Part shown: in pieces, positions 16,222-25,032 of the stretch
How the letters are laid out: each line of letters opens with the position of its first letter
How positions within the stretch are numbered: the first letter of the stretch is position 1
Source of the DNA: Tropicibacter alexandrii
GTDB lineage: Bacteria > Pseudomonadota > Alphaproteobacteria > Rhodobacterales > Rhodobacteraceae
Direction of reading: 5' to 3'
NCBI RefSeq assembly: GCF_003667315.2
Contig: NZ_RCTZ02000018.1
Coordinates: 22,116-86,115, forward strand
DNA: 64,000 nucleotides
Notes under the pieces: generated by a model
What the model was told of the DNA's origin: nothing
Database searches by the model: none
What the model saw: only the letters and a program-made list of their open reading frames with translations
Translations under genes and position numbers: made by a program

Positions 16222-17761
16222 ATTTGTTTTTTCCCAGCTTAAAGTCCTCTAAGGCTTTGAAAGGAAAGGACAGATCGGGCGTTCGATAGCCCGATTCCTT
16301 GGAGTACGGAACAGGTCGCTCAAAAGCTAATTTTGCTACAAGCCGCCTTACTCGGTGATCGCCTTTTTTGTATATTTTACAAGGATTTGAAAGGAGCGTT
16401 AGCGCGAGTTCGATACTTTCGGACTGACTTTGTTCGCGCCCCACCAAAGTCTGCAGCTTGTCGGTGAGAATTGTCCTCTTGCGCTCCAAGTCGAGCACCC
16501 TGCTTTCATAAGTGTCTATAAGCCGAGGCTCTTTGGTTGCAGCGATGCGATCAACAAGAGCATCTACGGCTTGGTCGATTTCACGCAGACGTTTTTCCGT
16601 AGCCTTCTTTGTTCGCTCAACTTCATTTTCTTGATTTGCCACCACATCACTGAGCATGGCGTTAGCAACGCTTAGAGTTTCCGGTGAGGGCGAGATTTGC
16701 ATCAACAGATTCGCCATGTCAGCCTCAACAAGCTCTGCCCTGATAGATTTTCCGGAACGGACGCAGCCCTTCGTCTGGCAGCGATAGTAGGCGAAACGCT
16801 TCGTGCTTCCTCGTGACCATGAGCCCGTCATGGGTTGCTCACAGTCGTTACATGCCACCAAGCCCCTTAGTGGGAAGTCCGGGTGTTCATCTATGCGTGT
16901 GAAGCCTCGCTTCTTTCCATCGAGCTTCTGCTGAATCATTTCAAATTCATCCAATGTGATCAGCGCTGGATGGTGCCCTTTGCGCAGCGATATCCCCCAT
17001 TCTTTGTGCTCGAGGTGCCCTGAGTACAGTACTCTCCTCAGAAGGCGATCTACCGTTTCAAAACGTACGCTTTCGCCTTTCAGGTCTTTGGGAAACTCTG
17101 GTTCAGACTCCAAAAAACATTTGACGTCAGCTGGTGTGGCGAAGCGACCTGATGCATAGCCTTTCAACGCGGTCTGCATAATGCTTGCCAAGGGCTCGTC
17201 GCGAACCAACACCTTGCCACCGCCCTTTTGATCCCGAACATATTTGTAACCGATCGCGGCTTTGAACACCCAATATCCGCCCATCAGCCGTGCGCGCATT
17301 TTTTGGTTGGTTTGACGCCCAAGCTGCTCCCTTTCCAGCTGACCTTGGGCAGCCAAAATCGTTTCAAGAAAACGCCCTTCCGGAGAATCATCAAAGGTAT
17401 GGTTCAGGCACTTGACCATAGCTCCATGCGACATGAGTGTGTCGCGCAGCGTCAAGTGATGAACGGTATCTCGTGCAAATCTCTTGAGGTCGTCAAAAAT
17501 GACGACATACTTGCACTTGGACGACCGACCAACAAATGACAGTAACTCTCTCATGCCTGGTCTCTTCATGAAGTCGCCAGAGCCTGTCATATCATCTCTG
17601 AAGACCTTGGTGACATCCAAGCCGACCGAGTCAGCATATTCTCTGCAACGTTGCTCTTGAGTCGCCAGCCCAGATCCATCTTTTGTTTGCCTGACGGATG
17701 ACACACGGCAATAAATCACTGCCCTCAATCCAGTCGATCCTATCGAAGTAACATGACTCAT
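16184..17761 (-). CDS. Large serine recombinase (integrase of the island)
   Basis: A 525-residue site-specific recombinase. The resolvase domain starts with AVIYCRVSSVRQ (catalytic Ser21), the Recombinase domain follows at about 170-270, and a zinc ribbon is present (CNDCEQPMTG and YYRCQTKGC). A charged coiled-coil region lies at about 370-430. The gene ends inside tRNA-Thr: its last residues VPPHGLEPRTY are the antisense of the tRNA 3' half. This is what integration at a tRNA by this enzyme would leave. G+C is clearly lower than in the core genes to the left. Confidence 0.92.
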   Translation of the reverse strand: MSHVTSIGSTGLRAVIYCRVSSVRQTKDGSGLATQEQRCREYADSVGLDVTKVFRDDMTGSGDFMKRPGMRELLSFVGRSSKCKYVVIFDDLKRFARDTVHHLTLRDTLMSHGAMVKCLNHTFDDSPEGRFLETILAAQGQLEREQLGRQTNQKMRARLMGGYWVFKAAIGYKYVRDQKGGGKVLVRDEPLASIMQTALKGYASGRFATPADVKCFLESEPEFPKDLKGESVRFETVDRLLRRVLYSGHLEHKEWGISLRKGHHPALITLDEFEMIQQKLDGKKRGFTRIDEHPDFPLRGLVACNDCEQPMTGSWSRGSTKRFAYYRCQTKGCVRSGKSIRAELVEADMANLLMQISPSPETLSVANAMLSDVVANQENEVERTKKATEKRLREIDQAVDALVDRIAATKEPRLIDTYESRVLDLERKRTILTDKLQTLVGREQSQSESIELALTLLSNPCKIYKKGDHRVRRLVAKLAFERPVPYSKESGYRTPDLSFPFKALEDFKLGKNKLVPPHGLEPRTY

Positions 17762-17837
17762 CTTTTTCGTCCTCTATTCTCTTATCCAATACCCGAGCAG
17801 TCGGAGCGACCCTTCGGGCAGATCTTGTGCGCTTACG

Positions 17838-18074
17838 TTAGCCCTCGAGATTGGCTTCTTTCAGGACGAAACCCAAATCAATCATTGCCATGAGTAAGGC
17901 CCAGATTGACCGAACCATTTGCTCTTTTTCGGTCTCACTGAGTTTTGGATTGTCGAACAATCTTTGATACTTTTCGACATCAATATGCACGGATTTGTCA
18001 TCCGCAGCAGAGGATGAAATCGAAGGATCATTGACCACTGAAGTGGGGTTGTGAATGTTAGGTTTTTGCAACAT
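17838..18074 (-). CDS. Small protein of unknown function beside the recombinase
   Basis: A 78-residue protein, MLQKPNIHNPTSVVND at the start, with a helical C-terminal half (YQRLFDNPKLSETEKEQMVRSIWALLMAMIDLGFVL). The start has an AGAGGAAG ribosome site. It is upstream of the recombinase in the same direction, separated by 76 bases, so it could be a directionality or control factor for recombination, but no DNA-binding motif is visible. Confidence 0.55.
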   Translation of the reverse strand: MLQKPNIHNPTSVVNDPSISSSAADDKSVHIDVEKYQRLFDNPKLSETEKEQMVRSIWALLMAMIDLGFVLKEANLEG

Positions 18075-18298
18075 AAACAGCTTCCTCTCCTGAACCGACG
18101 GCAATCGGCAGGTTTTGGGGTGAAGGATGACCGGACGATTTGTCCGTTTGCTTGGTGAACAAGGGCAGGCGCCATCCTAATGGCTGCGCGCCCCGCGTAG
18201 CTTTCCTCGTTTGTTTCGTCAAGGATTCTCCTTGGAGACGTCTTCGGGGCGGAGCAACAGGAATGGACGCCCCGGAGAAGGACCCGGGGCGGTACGTT

Positions 18299-18655
18299 TC
18301 AGTGCTGCAGCGCATGCTGTATCGTCGAAATGATGTCTTGGAGTCGTGAAGCGCTCCACCTGACCATCGCATCGAAATCCGCAGGTCCGTTAGCGACGTC
18401 CAAGGGTGCTCGGTTGGGAATCGCATTGACCACTTGCTGGAGTGTTTTGAGCCGGAGGCAAGCTTCGTCCAAGAGGCGGTACAGCGTGATGGCCGTATTT
18501 TGCGGCGACAAGTGCAGCTGCGACAAGATCGAGAGATGGTCCTCAACTCCAGTTTGGCCAATAAGAATAAGTACCCTTTGCAGGGTGTCGAATTCACTAT
18601 CGAGGTAGTTGCCAAGACGTTGCAAGGCGACCTCGAGGCTTTCCGTGTAGGACAT
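18299..18655 (-). CDS. Protein of unknown function, island cargo
   Basis: An acidic, mostly helical 118-residue protein starting MSYTESLEVALQRLGNYL. No motif is recognisable; leucine-rich segments (LSILSQLHLSPQNTAITLYRLLDEACLRL) suggest a helical bundle. It is co-directional with the recombinase and the small gene before it. An earlier ATG at 18691 is possible. Confidence 0.45.
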   Translation of the reverse strand: MSYTESLEVALQRLGNYLDSEFDTLQRVLILIGQTGVEDHLSILSQLHLSPQNTAITLYRLLDEACLRLKTLQQVVNAIPNRAPLDVANGPADFDAMVRWSASRLQDIISTIQHALQH

Positions 18656-19655
18656 GGGTATTTCGAAATGGGTCTTTACAAGTGAGAACATTCGGAGGTC
18701 TCCAAGCAGTTGCTCCCGGGGCTTTCATGCCCGAGGCCGCGCCGGGGTGAGAACGGCATTAGTTGCCAATGCGGCCGTCAATATGTCGGTTTGGAACTCT
18801 GCTTGACTGTCGAGTTTGGCACTCTTTGCCAGTTGTCTTGATTTTGAAGTTGGCCATATAAGCTTTCGGCGAAGCAAAAAATCAAAAAAATGTGCCCTTG
18901 CTCTTTCATCTGATCAATGTGGGTAATGATCAATTTTTTGATCTGATGAATGTGGTCTGCGAGCGCGCGTGGAAAAAATCTGAGGTGTATTCAAGTCTGC
19001 ATCTACAATTTCTTTGTTGAGCGGTCCTTTCTGCACTGCCGTAGGTGGGTCAAAATCGAGGAAATCGCCGGCCAAAAGTTGAGTGTATTCAGGCCAAGCT
19101 CCATTACTGATTGAACCAAGCGTGGGACTTTCGAGCCCGAAATCAGGATTGGTTACTCGGGAAATCGGCAACAGCTCCACGCAAGGCGGTGGGTGCAGGA
19201 TCAACACCAGAGTGCTGACCAATTGAACGGACTGCCCCATGCTGGGGCAGCCCGTTTTCCTGTTCAAAGTCGGGAGATTTGCGGTAGATTACCAAACTTA
19301 CATCGAAGCAGGGAAAAAAGCAGAGATGTCTGGCTGTGGGTTGGCAGTGCATTTACAGACATGGGAAAAATTCCTGCTCGGATGTTGTCCGAGCGTGCAG
19401 CAAAGGACGATCAAAAAGACATAATGCCCGAAAATTCCACCGGTGCCGTGGGGATTATCTGTTCGGGCCGACCTACGCGATACTGGGCGCGAAGAGATGA
19501 AAATCTGCGATCAGGAAGACCACCTGATAGGTTCCGACGCTCCCGAGCAAGCGGTTGGCAAGAAAAAGGGGGCCGCCCCCGGCAGCCCCACGAGGTTTTT
19601 CCGAAATTCTGAGACGACGGCCAATTCGCAGCCTCATCGCCACAAAAAACGTGCT
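18656..19655. other. One-kilobase gene-poor interval in the island
   Basis: No reading frame here has convincing codon use. It contains AT-rich sequence around 18880-18960 and a terminator-like hairpin near 19240. It is probably regulatory or decayed sequence between two small-gene groups. Confidence 0.5.
19232..19258 (+). terminator. Terminator-like hairpin with T-run
   Basis: An 8-base perfect stem (CTGCCCCA / TGGGGCAG) with a 3-base loop is followed by CCCGTTTT on the plus strand, the form of an intrinsic terminator. No gene ending here on the plus strand was found, so it may be left from a lost gene. Confidence 0.45.
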
Positions 19656-20072
19656 TCAGCCGGCCGCCAGTTGTGCCCTCCGGCGATCAAGCGCGGCTTC
19701 TGTTTCCAGCGCCCAGTTCACCCAGCTCGCATTCGTGATAAAGCGCCCAAGGCTGCGCTCGATCTCGGACATTTCGCGGCTTTCATCCGTGCCGCCCAGC
19801 CAGATGAGATCGCCTTCATCGCTGCGCGCGGGGATCGGCGCGCCGCCCAGGCTGGGGAGGTCGCGCAGAACCCGTTGGCGCAGCTCTTGAGCATGTTCCA
19901 GAACGGGTTTTTCGAAGAAGCCTGACGAATGGGCCTCTTTCAGCATCCGATCGAAGCTGGAGCCCAGCGAGACGGTCATGCGTCCGCGTGCCTCGGAAAC
20001 AAGATCCCGAAGGTATGACAATTCGCAGCACGCTTTCAGGGCCGCGTCTTCGATGTTGAAACGGTTTTTCAT
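19656..20072 (-). CDS. Protein of unknown function, island cargo
   Basis: A 138-residue soluble protein starting MKNRFNIEDAALKACCEL with a good AGGAG ribosome site. The sequence is charged and helical with a central GDLIWLGGTDESREMSEIERSL segment. It is the second of two neighbouring minus-strand genes (the other ends 60 bases upstream), so the two probably form an operon. No family recognised. Confidence 0.55.
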   Translation of the reverse strand: MKNRFNIEDAALKACCELSYLRDLVSEARGRMTVSLGSSFDRMLKEAHSSGFFEKPVLEHAQELRQRVLRDLPSLGGAPIPARSDEGDLIWLGGTDESREMSEIERSLGRFITNASWVNWALETEAALDRRRAQLAAG

Positions 20073-20132
20073 TTCAGTCTCCTGAACCAGTGTGGTGGGG
20101 AATTCCTGGTGCCTTGAACACCGGTGAGATCT

Positions 20133-20474
20133 TCAGGCCAGCAGGATTTCCTGTGCGCGCGCGGCTTGCAGTCCGTCGAGCAAGGCGCAGATTTCTTCAA
20201 CGATGGGGCTGGCTGGGTCGATTGCGGCAAAGCATTCCGCCTCGATCCGCTCGTCGTCATGCACGTGGCGGAGGGACAGAAGATCTTCGAGCGCGTCCAG
20301 TTCTCGCTCTTGGCGGCGCGTCGTCATGGGGGAGGCCGTCACGTCATCGAGCAGACGACGAAAGCGCTTTTGCGCCGCTGCGCCGCCGAGTAAAAGCGTG
20401 GCGCAGTCGAGTGCGTTGCAATGTGCGACTATGAATTCCGCAGACGGGGACGGAACGAAAACGTCTTTGGGCAT
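20133..20474 (-). CDS. Protein of unknown function, island cargo
   Basis: A 113-residue acidic protein starting MPKDVFVPSPSAEFIV. This start is chosen because AGAGGAG lies nine bases upstream; a longer frame from 20534 would read through a run of ten C residues. Helical C-terminal half (DALEDLLSLRHVHDDERIEAE). It precedes the 138-residue gene in the same direction. No family recognised. Confidence 0.5.
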   Translation of the reverse strand: MPKDVFVPSPSAEFIVAHCNALDCATLLLGGAAAQKRFRRLLDDVTASPMTTRRQERELDALEDLLSLRHVHDDERIEAECFAAIDPASPIVEEICALLDGLQAARAQEILLA

Positions 20475-20496
20475 GGCGGCAGACTCCTCTATTGCC

Positions 20497-20506
20497 GGGG
20501 GGGGGG
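20497..20506. repeat. Run of ten G residues
   Basis: Ten consecutive G (ten C on the coding strand) lie about 20 bases upstream of the ATG at 20474, just before its ribosome site. Tracts of this length can slip during replication and alter expression. Confidence 0.8.
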
Positions 20507-20903
20507 TGGCCGGCAACTTTCTGACCGACATCAAGACCTTGGCGCGGTGCCCAACAGCGCCTTGGCAACGAAGAGATTGGCTGGTTTCAGAAAGGACGAA
20601 GCGCTTTTCTTAGATTTTTTGGATGTGCAGGATCATCCCTGTGAAACGGAGGCCCTGCTGGCGACGGGGTTGGGCTTCGACATCACGCCATGCTCGGTTT
20701 GCATCCCGTCGCGCAAGTCCTCGACCAGTGTACGTGGCCTTCATCGCGCTGCTCATGCCATGTTCGCGGCACAGAGCGCCTGACAGGTGCCCTGCTTGAC
20801 CGCCTTACCCACCACGTCAACATCCTGGAAATGAACGGCGAAAGCTACCGCCTCAGCCAGAGCCGCGCTCGCCTCGCCACTGCCCAAAACTGATCCTCAA
20901 AGA

Positions 20904-20969
20904 ATTGGCCTGGCGGCCAATGCGCCTTGGAACGCGCCTGCTATATGAGGGCCGCACGCTCCAAGGCGC
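20904..20969. promoter_or_regulatory. Two inverted repeats upstream of the Hma-like operon
   Basis: The first is a compact 7-base stem (ATTGGCC / GGCCAAT, 20904-20921). The second pairs GCGCCTTGGA at 20922-20931 with TCCAAGGCGC at 20960-20969. They may be operators or part of a terminator for upstream transcription. Confidence 0.4.
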
Positions 20970-20980
20970 GCACCCCAAAC

Positions 20981-21024
20981 TGGCCGGATTTTGCTCCGCC
21001 CTAATGGCAGGGTTTTGTTCCGCC
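20981..21024 (+). promoter_or_regulatory. Tandem 20-base direct repeat before the Hma-like operon
   Basis: TGGCCGGATTTTGCTCCGCC at 20981-21000 is repeated as TGGCAGGGTTTTGTTCCGCC at 21005-21024, 17 of 20 bases identical with a 24-base period. It ends two bases before a TTGACA, so it would place a regulator at or next to the promoter of the defence operon. Confidence 0.5.
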
Positions 21025-21117
21025 GTTGACAAATGAAACCTTCTCCGCAGGCTCGACACTGTCGATCACGTATGAAACCGTCATTCCAACGAAGCCAAAA
21101 ATCATCAAGGCCTTACG

Positions 21118-24100
21118 GTGACAAAACTTGAAGACCTAAAGCCAGGCGCTCGCGTCCAAGGCATAGTTGCCGGTGGTTCAGCCGACGTTGTTTCGGTTGA
21201 GTGGATCGGTGATCAGGCCGTCAACCTCGTCTACCGAAATGCTTCTGGTCAAATTGCGGAAACTACCATCTACCGCGATGATGAGCATCGTTTGTCCTTG
21301 GAAGCTGCCGGACGCAGGTGGTCGTTCGATGCGGATGGCTCTTTGTTGCGCCTGGTGACCGAAGCCAATCGTATCAAGCTCGCCCACTTCTTCGATCCCT
21401 ACTTGGCCATCCACACAAGCCTCGTGGACCCTCTGCCACACCAGATATCTGCTGTTTATGGCGAGATGATCCCGAGACAGCCGTTGCGTTTTCTGTTGGC
21501 AGATGATCCCGGCGCAGGGAAGACAATCATGGCTGGCCTTTTGATAAAGGAGCTGATCGCCAGAAGCGACCTCGAACGCTGCCTCGTGGTTGCGCCTGGT
21601 AGTCTTGTAGAGCAGTGGCAGGACGAGTTGGGGGAGAAGTTTGGGCTCGAATTTGATATTCTGACCCGCGACATGATCGAAAGCTCCAGGTCCGGAAATC
21701 CGTTTGAGGACAATAATCGTCTGATTGCTCGGCTGGACGTTCTCTCTCGCAATCAAGAGCTGCAGCAGAAGCTGACTTCCTCTACCGAATGGGACCTTAT
21801 CATCGCTGATGAAGCGCACCGGATGTCGGCGACCTACTTCGGCAGCGAGGTCAAGTACACGAAGCGCTACCAGCTTGGCCAGGAACTCAGCAAAGCTTGC
21901 AGAAACTTCCTGCTGATGTCGGCGACACCGCATAATGGCAAGGAAAAGGATTTTCAGCTCTTTATGGCCTTGTTGGACGGTGATCGCTTCGAAGGGCGTT
22001 TCCGTGATGGCGTCCATGTTGCTGACGTCGAAGACATGATGCGCCGCCTTACGAAAGAGGAGCTGCTTCGTTTCGACGGCCGACCACTTTTTCCAGAACG
22101 ATGCGCCTATACGGTGAAGTATGAACTCTCCGCGCTGGAGGCGGAACTCTACACAGCTGTAACCGAGTACGTGCGGAACGAAATGAACCGGGTGCAGCGC
22201 TTCGCGGAGGACGATGGCAAGAAACGCAACAACGTTGGATTCGCCCTTCAGATTTTGCAAAGGCGGCTCGCATCCAGCCCTGCTGCCATCTACCAGTCAT
22301 TGAAACGGCGCCGAGAGCGCCTTGAGAATGAGTTGTCGGAAGCCAGGCTGGCCAATGCTGGCAAATCTTCGGCTCTGAAGAGTGCCGCCATCAGCGATGA
22401 AATGCTGCGCAATCTGGACGAATACGGCCAAGATGAAGTTGATGACCTCGAAGAACTGATTTCAACCGGGGCGACGACTGCCGAAACCGTCGAACAGCTC
22501 GAAATCGAAGTCGAGACGCTCAAAGGCCTTGAGAGCATGGCGCTTGGGGTGCTTCGCTCTGGCAAGGATACGAAGTGGCAGCAGCTGGACCGCATCCTCG
22601 ACGACGATTTGATGCTCGATCCAGAAGGATACCGGAGAAAACTCATCATCTTCACTGAGCCCAAGGACACGCTCGAGTATCTGCGCGAGAAGATCGTTGG
22701 AAGGCTCGGTCGCCCCGAAGCGGTTGATGTGATCCATGGTGGCGTTTCGCGCGAAGAACGCCGCAAGATTGTTGAACGGTTCATGCAAGATCGCGACCTT
22801 CTTGTGTTGATCGCCAATGACGCAGCCGGTGAGGGTGTGAACCTTCAGCGCGGCCATCTGATGGTGAACTACGACCTTCCTTGGAATCCAAACAAGATCG
22901 AGCAGCGCTTCGGTCGGATCCATCGTATCGGTCAGACTGAGGTATGCCACCTGTGGAACCTTGTGGCGAAAGATACGCGTGAGGGTGAGGTCTATGCGCG
23001 CCTTCTTGAGAAGCTTGAGGCTGCGCGCGAGGCGCTCGGGGGGCGCGTGTACGATGTTCTTGGCGAATTGTTCGAGGAACGCGCGCTCAAAGATCTTCTC
23101 TTCGATGCCATCCAATACGGCGAACAAGATGAGGTGAAAGCACGTCTCTTCCAAACGGTTGATGGAGCGGTCGACCAAAGTCACCTGCTCCAGCTCTTGC
23201 AAAAGCGCCAGCTTACCAGCGATACGATGCCAGAAGCACGCGTTCAAGAGTTGCGGCTCGAAATGGAACGAGCGGATGCGCAAAGGCTTCAGCCTCACCA
23301 TATTCAAAGCTTCTTTGTCGAAGCGTTTGAACGTCTTGGCGGCCAGATAAAGCGGCGGGAAGAGGGGCGTTGGGAAATCAAGCACGTTCCGTTGAGCGTT
23401 CGGGAACGGGACCGACAGATCGGCACGGGCGCGCCGCTACAGAAAAAATACGAGCGGATCTGTTTCGAAAAGAACAAGATCAACCAGCAGCCGGTCGCCG
23501 CCTTCGTTTACCCGGGACACCCTCTCTTGGATGCTGTCATAAGCATCGTTCGAGAGCAAAACGACCACCTCATGAAACAGGGTGCCGTGCTGATCGATGA
23601 CACCGACGACAGAAGCGATGTCTCAGCGCTCTTTCTCATGGAGCACAGCGTTCAAGATGGGCGACCAAACGCCCTCGGAAAACCCAACGTGATTTCGCAG
23701 AAGCTCCAATTTGCGATGATCAACGAGGCTGGAGACGTCTCAAACGCGGGGATTGCACCGCATTTGAGCTTGCGCCCAGCAACTGCCCAAGAAACTAAAA
23801 GCGTGCAGGATCTCTTAAACGCCGAGTGGTTGCGGACTGACCTCGAGAAAAAGGTCGTTCAATTCGCCACAGTCGAGCTTGCTCAGGCGCATGTCTCCGA
23901 AGTTCGCGCGCGGCGGGTGCCGGAAATCGACAAGGTCGAGCAGGAGGTCAAAGCGCGCCTCAAAAAAGAGATCAACTACTGGGACTCGCGTGCATTCGAG
24001 CTCAAGGAGCAAGAAAAAGCCGGCAAAAAGACCCGCCTCAACTGGCAGAACGCGCAGAGGCGGGCGGAAGACCTCGCCGAACGTCTCAAGCGGCGTCTGG

Positions 24101-24624
24101 CCTTGATCGAACAGGAGAGGTTCATCTCCGCCCAACCGCCCCGTGTCCGCGGTGGCATGATTGTTGTGCCCAAAGGACTTCTGCAACGGCGGATGGCACC
24201 TGCGACGGTAGGGAAGGGTTTCTCGGAGGACGCCGCTGCGAGGCAGGAGATCGAAACCAAAGCTATCAACGCGGTGATGGCGGCAGAACGGGCTATGGGC
24301 AATGAGCCCCGGAGCGTAGAACACCTGCGCGGCCTCGGCTACGACATCGAGTCCTTTGACCCTACGACAGGCCACCTCAGGTTTCTCGAAGTCAAAGGGC
24401 GGGTGGACGGTGCCGACACAATAATGATAACCCGCAACGAGTTGATGGCCTCGCTGAACAAAGAAGATCAGTTCTTCCTTGTGTTCGTCTCGGTCACGAA
24501 TGGCTTTGCCCAGCAACCGATCTATCGGCCAGGCCGCCTCATGACGCGCGAACCCGAGTTCGGGCAGACCGCCATTCAATTCAACATCAACAGTCTGCTT
24601 GATCAGGCGACCGGTAGTTCTTGA
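21118..24624 (+). CDS. SNF2-type helicase with DUF3883 domain (Hma-like system)
   Basis: A 1168-residue superfamily-2 ATPase. Walker A is ADDPGAGKT (about 128-136), motif II is DEAH (231-234), motif III is SATPHNG near 270, and the C-terminal helicase lobe has the IEQRFGRIHRIGQ motif VI near 600. A coiled region follows, then a DUF3883 domain near the C-terminus (RSVEHLRGLGYDIESFDP, FLEVKGR), a nuclease-like fold. It starts with GTG after an AAGG site. It is first of four co-directional genes with gaps of 2-13 bases. Helicase-methylase-ATPase sets of this kind are known antiphage systems (Hma in PADLOC naming, from memory). Confidence 0.9.
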   Translation: MTKLEDLKPGARVQGIVAGGSADVVSVEWIGDQAVNLVYRNASGQIAETTIYRDDEHRLSLEAAGRRWSFDADGSLLRLVTEANRIKLAHFFDPYLAIHTSLVDPLPHQISAVYGEMIPRQPLRFLLADDPGAGKTIMAGLLIKELIARSDLERCLVVAPGSLVEQWQDELGEKFGLEFDILTRDMIESSRSGNPFEDNNRLIARLDVLSRNQELQQKLTSSTEWDLIIADEAHRMSATYFGSEVKYTKRYQLGQELSKACRNFLLMSATPHNGKEKDFQLFMALLDGDRFEGRFRDGVHVADVEDMMRRLTKEELLRFDGRPLFPERCAYTVKYELSALEAELYTAVTEYVRNEMNRVQRFAEDDGKKRNNVGFALQILQRRLASSPAAIYQSLKRRRERLENELSEARLANAGKSSALKSAAISDEMLRNLDEYGQDEVDDLEELISTGATTAETVEQLEIEVETLKGLESMALGVLRSGKDTKWQQLDRILDDDLMLDPEGYRRKLIIFTEPKDTLEYLREKIVGRLGRPEAVDVIHGGVSREERRKIVERFMQDRDLLVLIANDAAGEGVNLQRGHLMVNYDLPWNPNKIEQRFGRIHRIGQTEVCHLWNLVAKDTREGEVYARLLEKLEAAREALGGRVYDVLGELFEERALKDLLFDAIQYGEQDEVKARLFQTVDGAVDQSHLLQLLQKRQLTSDTMPEARVQELRLEMERADAQRLQPHHIQSFFVEAFERLGGQIKRREEGRWEIKHVPLSVRERDRQIGTGAPLQKKYERICFEKNKINQQPVAAFVYPGHPLLDAVISIVREQNDHLMKQGAVLIDDTDDRSDVSALFLMEHSVQDGRPNALGKPNVISQKLQFAMINEAGDVSNAGIAPHLSLRPATAQETKSVQDLLNAEWLRTDLEKKVVQFATVELAQAHVSEVRARRVPEIDKVEQEVKARLKKEINYWDSRAFELKEQEKAGKKTRLNWQNAQRRAEDLAERLKRRLALIEQERFISAQPPRVRGGMIVVPKGLLQRRMAPATVGKGFSEDAAARQEIETKAINAVMAAERAMGNEPRSVEHLRGLGYDIESFDPTTGHLRFLEVKGRVDGADTIMITRNELMASLNKEDQFFLVFVSVTNGFAQQPIYRPGRLMTREPEFGQTAIQFNINSLLDQATGSS

Positions 24625-24637
24625 AAGGACCTGAGGC

Positions 24638-25030
24638 ATGAGAATTGCCATTCGCGCTGAGCGCGCAGAGCAGCTGATCTCCGACAGTTATCCGGGCGCC
24701 AGCAAGCCCCTCACGAAATCGACCAGCGTGCGGAACCCTCAAGACCCCGAGTCCTGGCGAAGCAGTCCGCGGGGAGAACGACGGGCCGACACGGCGCGCA
24801 AGTTCGCTGCCATCGGGTTCTACCTCGAACTGGCGAGCCACAGCCCCGACCCATTGCCACCGGGCAGCTTCCCCGCGGTCTTCGACCTTGCTGACGGGCA
24901 GCGCCGCTTCCCCGACAAGGGCCTGATCAAGTCCCTATTGGATGCGGATCTGATTTCGGGTCAAACGATCAACAACGAACTCGTGTTCGTCCTGACCCCG
25001 TCCGGCCAGGCGACATTCGAAAGACGATAA
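24638..25030 (+). CDS. Small unknown protein inside the Hma-like operon
   Basis: A 130-residue basic protein between the helicase and methylase genes, 13 bases after the first and 2 bases before the second, so it is certainly co-translated. The C-terminal half (DGQRRFPDKGLIKSLLDADLISGQ...ELVFVLTPSGQATFERR) looks like a small winged-helix-type fold, an inference from strand and helix pattern only. It is not one of the three core genes by which the system is defined and could be a regulator or DNA-recognition subunit. Confidence 0.65.
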   Translation: MRIAIRAERAEQLISDSYPGASKPLTKSTSVRNPQDPESWRSSPRGERRADTARKFAAIGFYLELASHSPDPLPPGSFPAVFDLADGQRRFPDKGLIKSLLDADLISGQTINNELVFVLTPSGQATFERR

Positions 25031-25032
25031 TT

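Larger units (their letters stand above)
20475..21117. other. Upstream region of the Hma-like operon
   Basis: This 643-base gap separates a minus-strand small gene from the plus-strand helicase gene. It holds the poly-G tract, two inverted repeats and a tandem 20-base repeat described separately, and a TTGACA at 21026-21031 without a clear -10 partner. No coding frame is convincing. Confidence 0.55.

Noticed and set aside
18914..19612. Overlapping frames of about 117 and 139 codons on opposite strands
   Set aside because: Composition is unlike a protein, they contradict each other and have no ribosome site.
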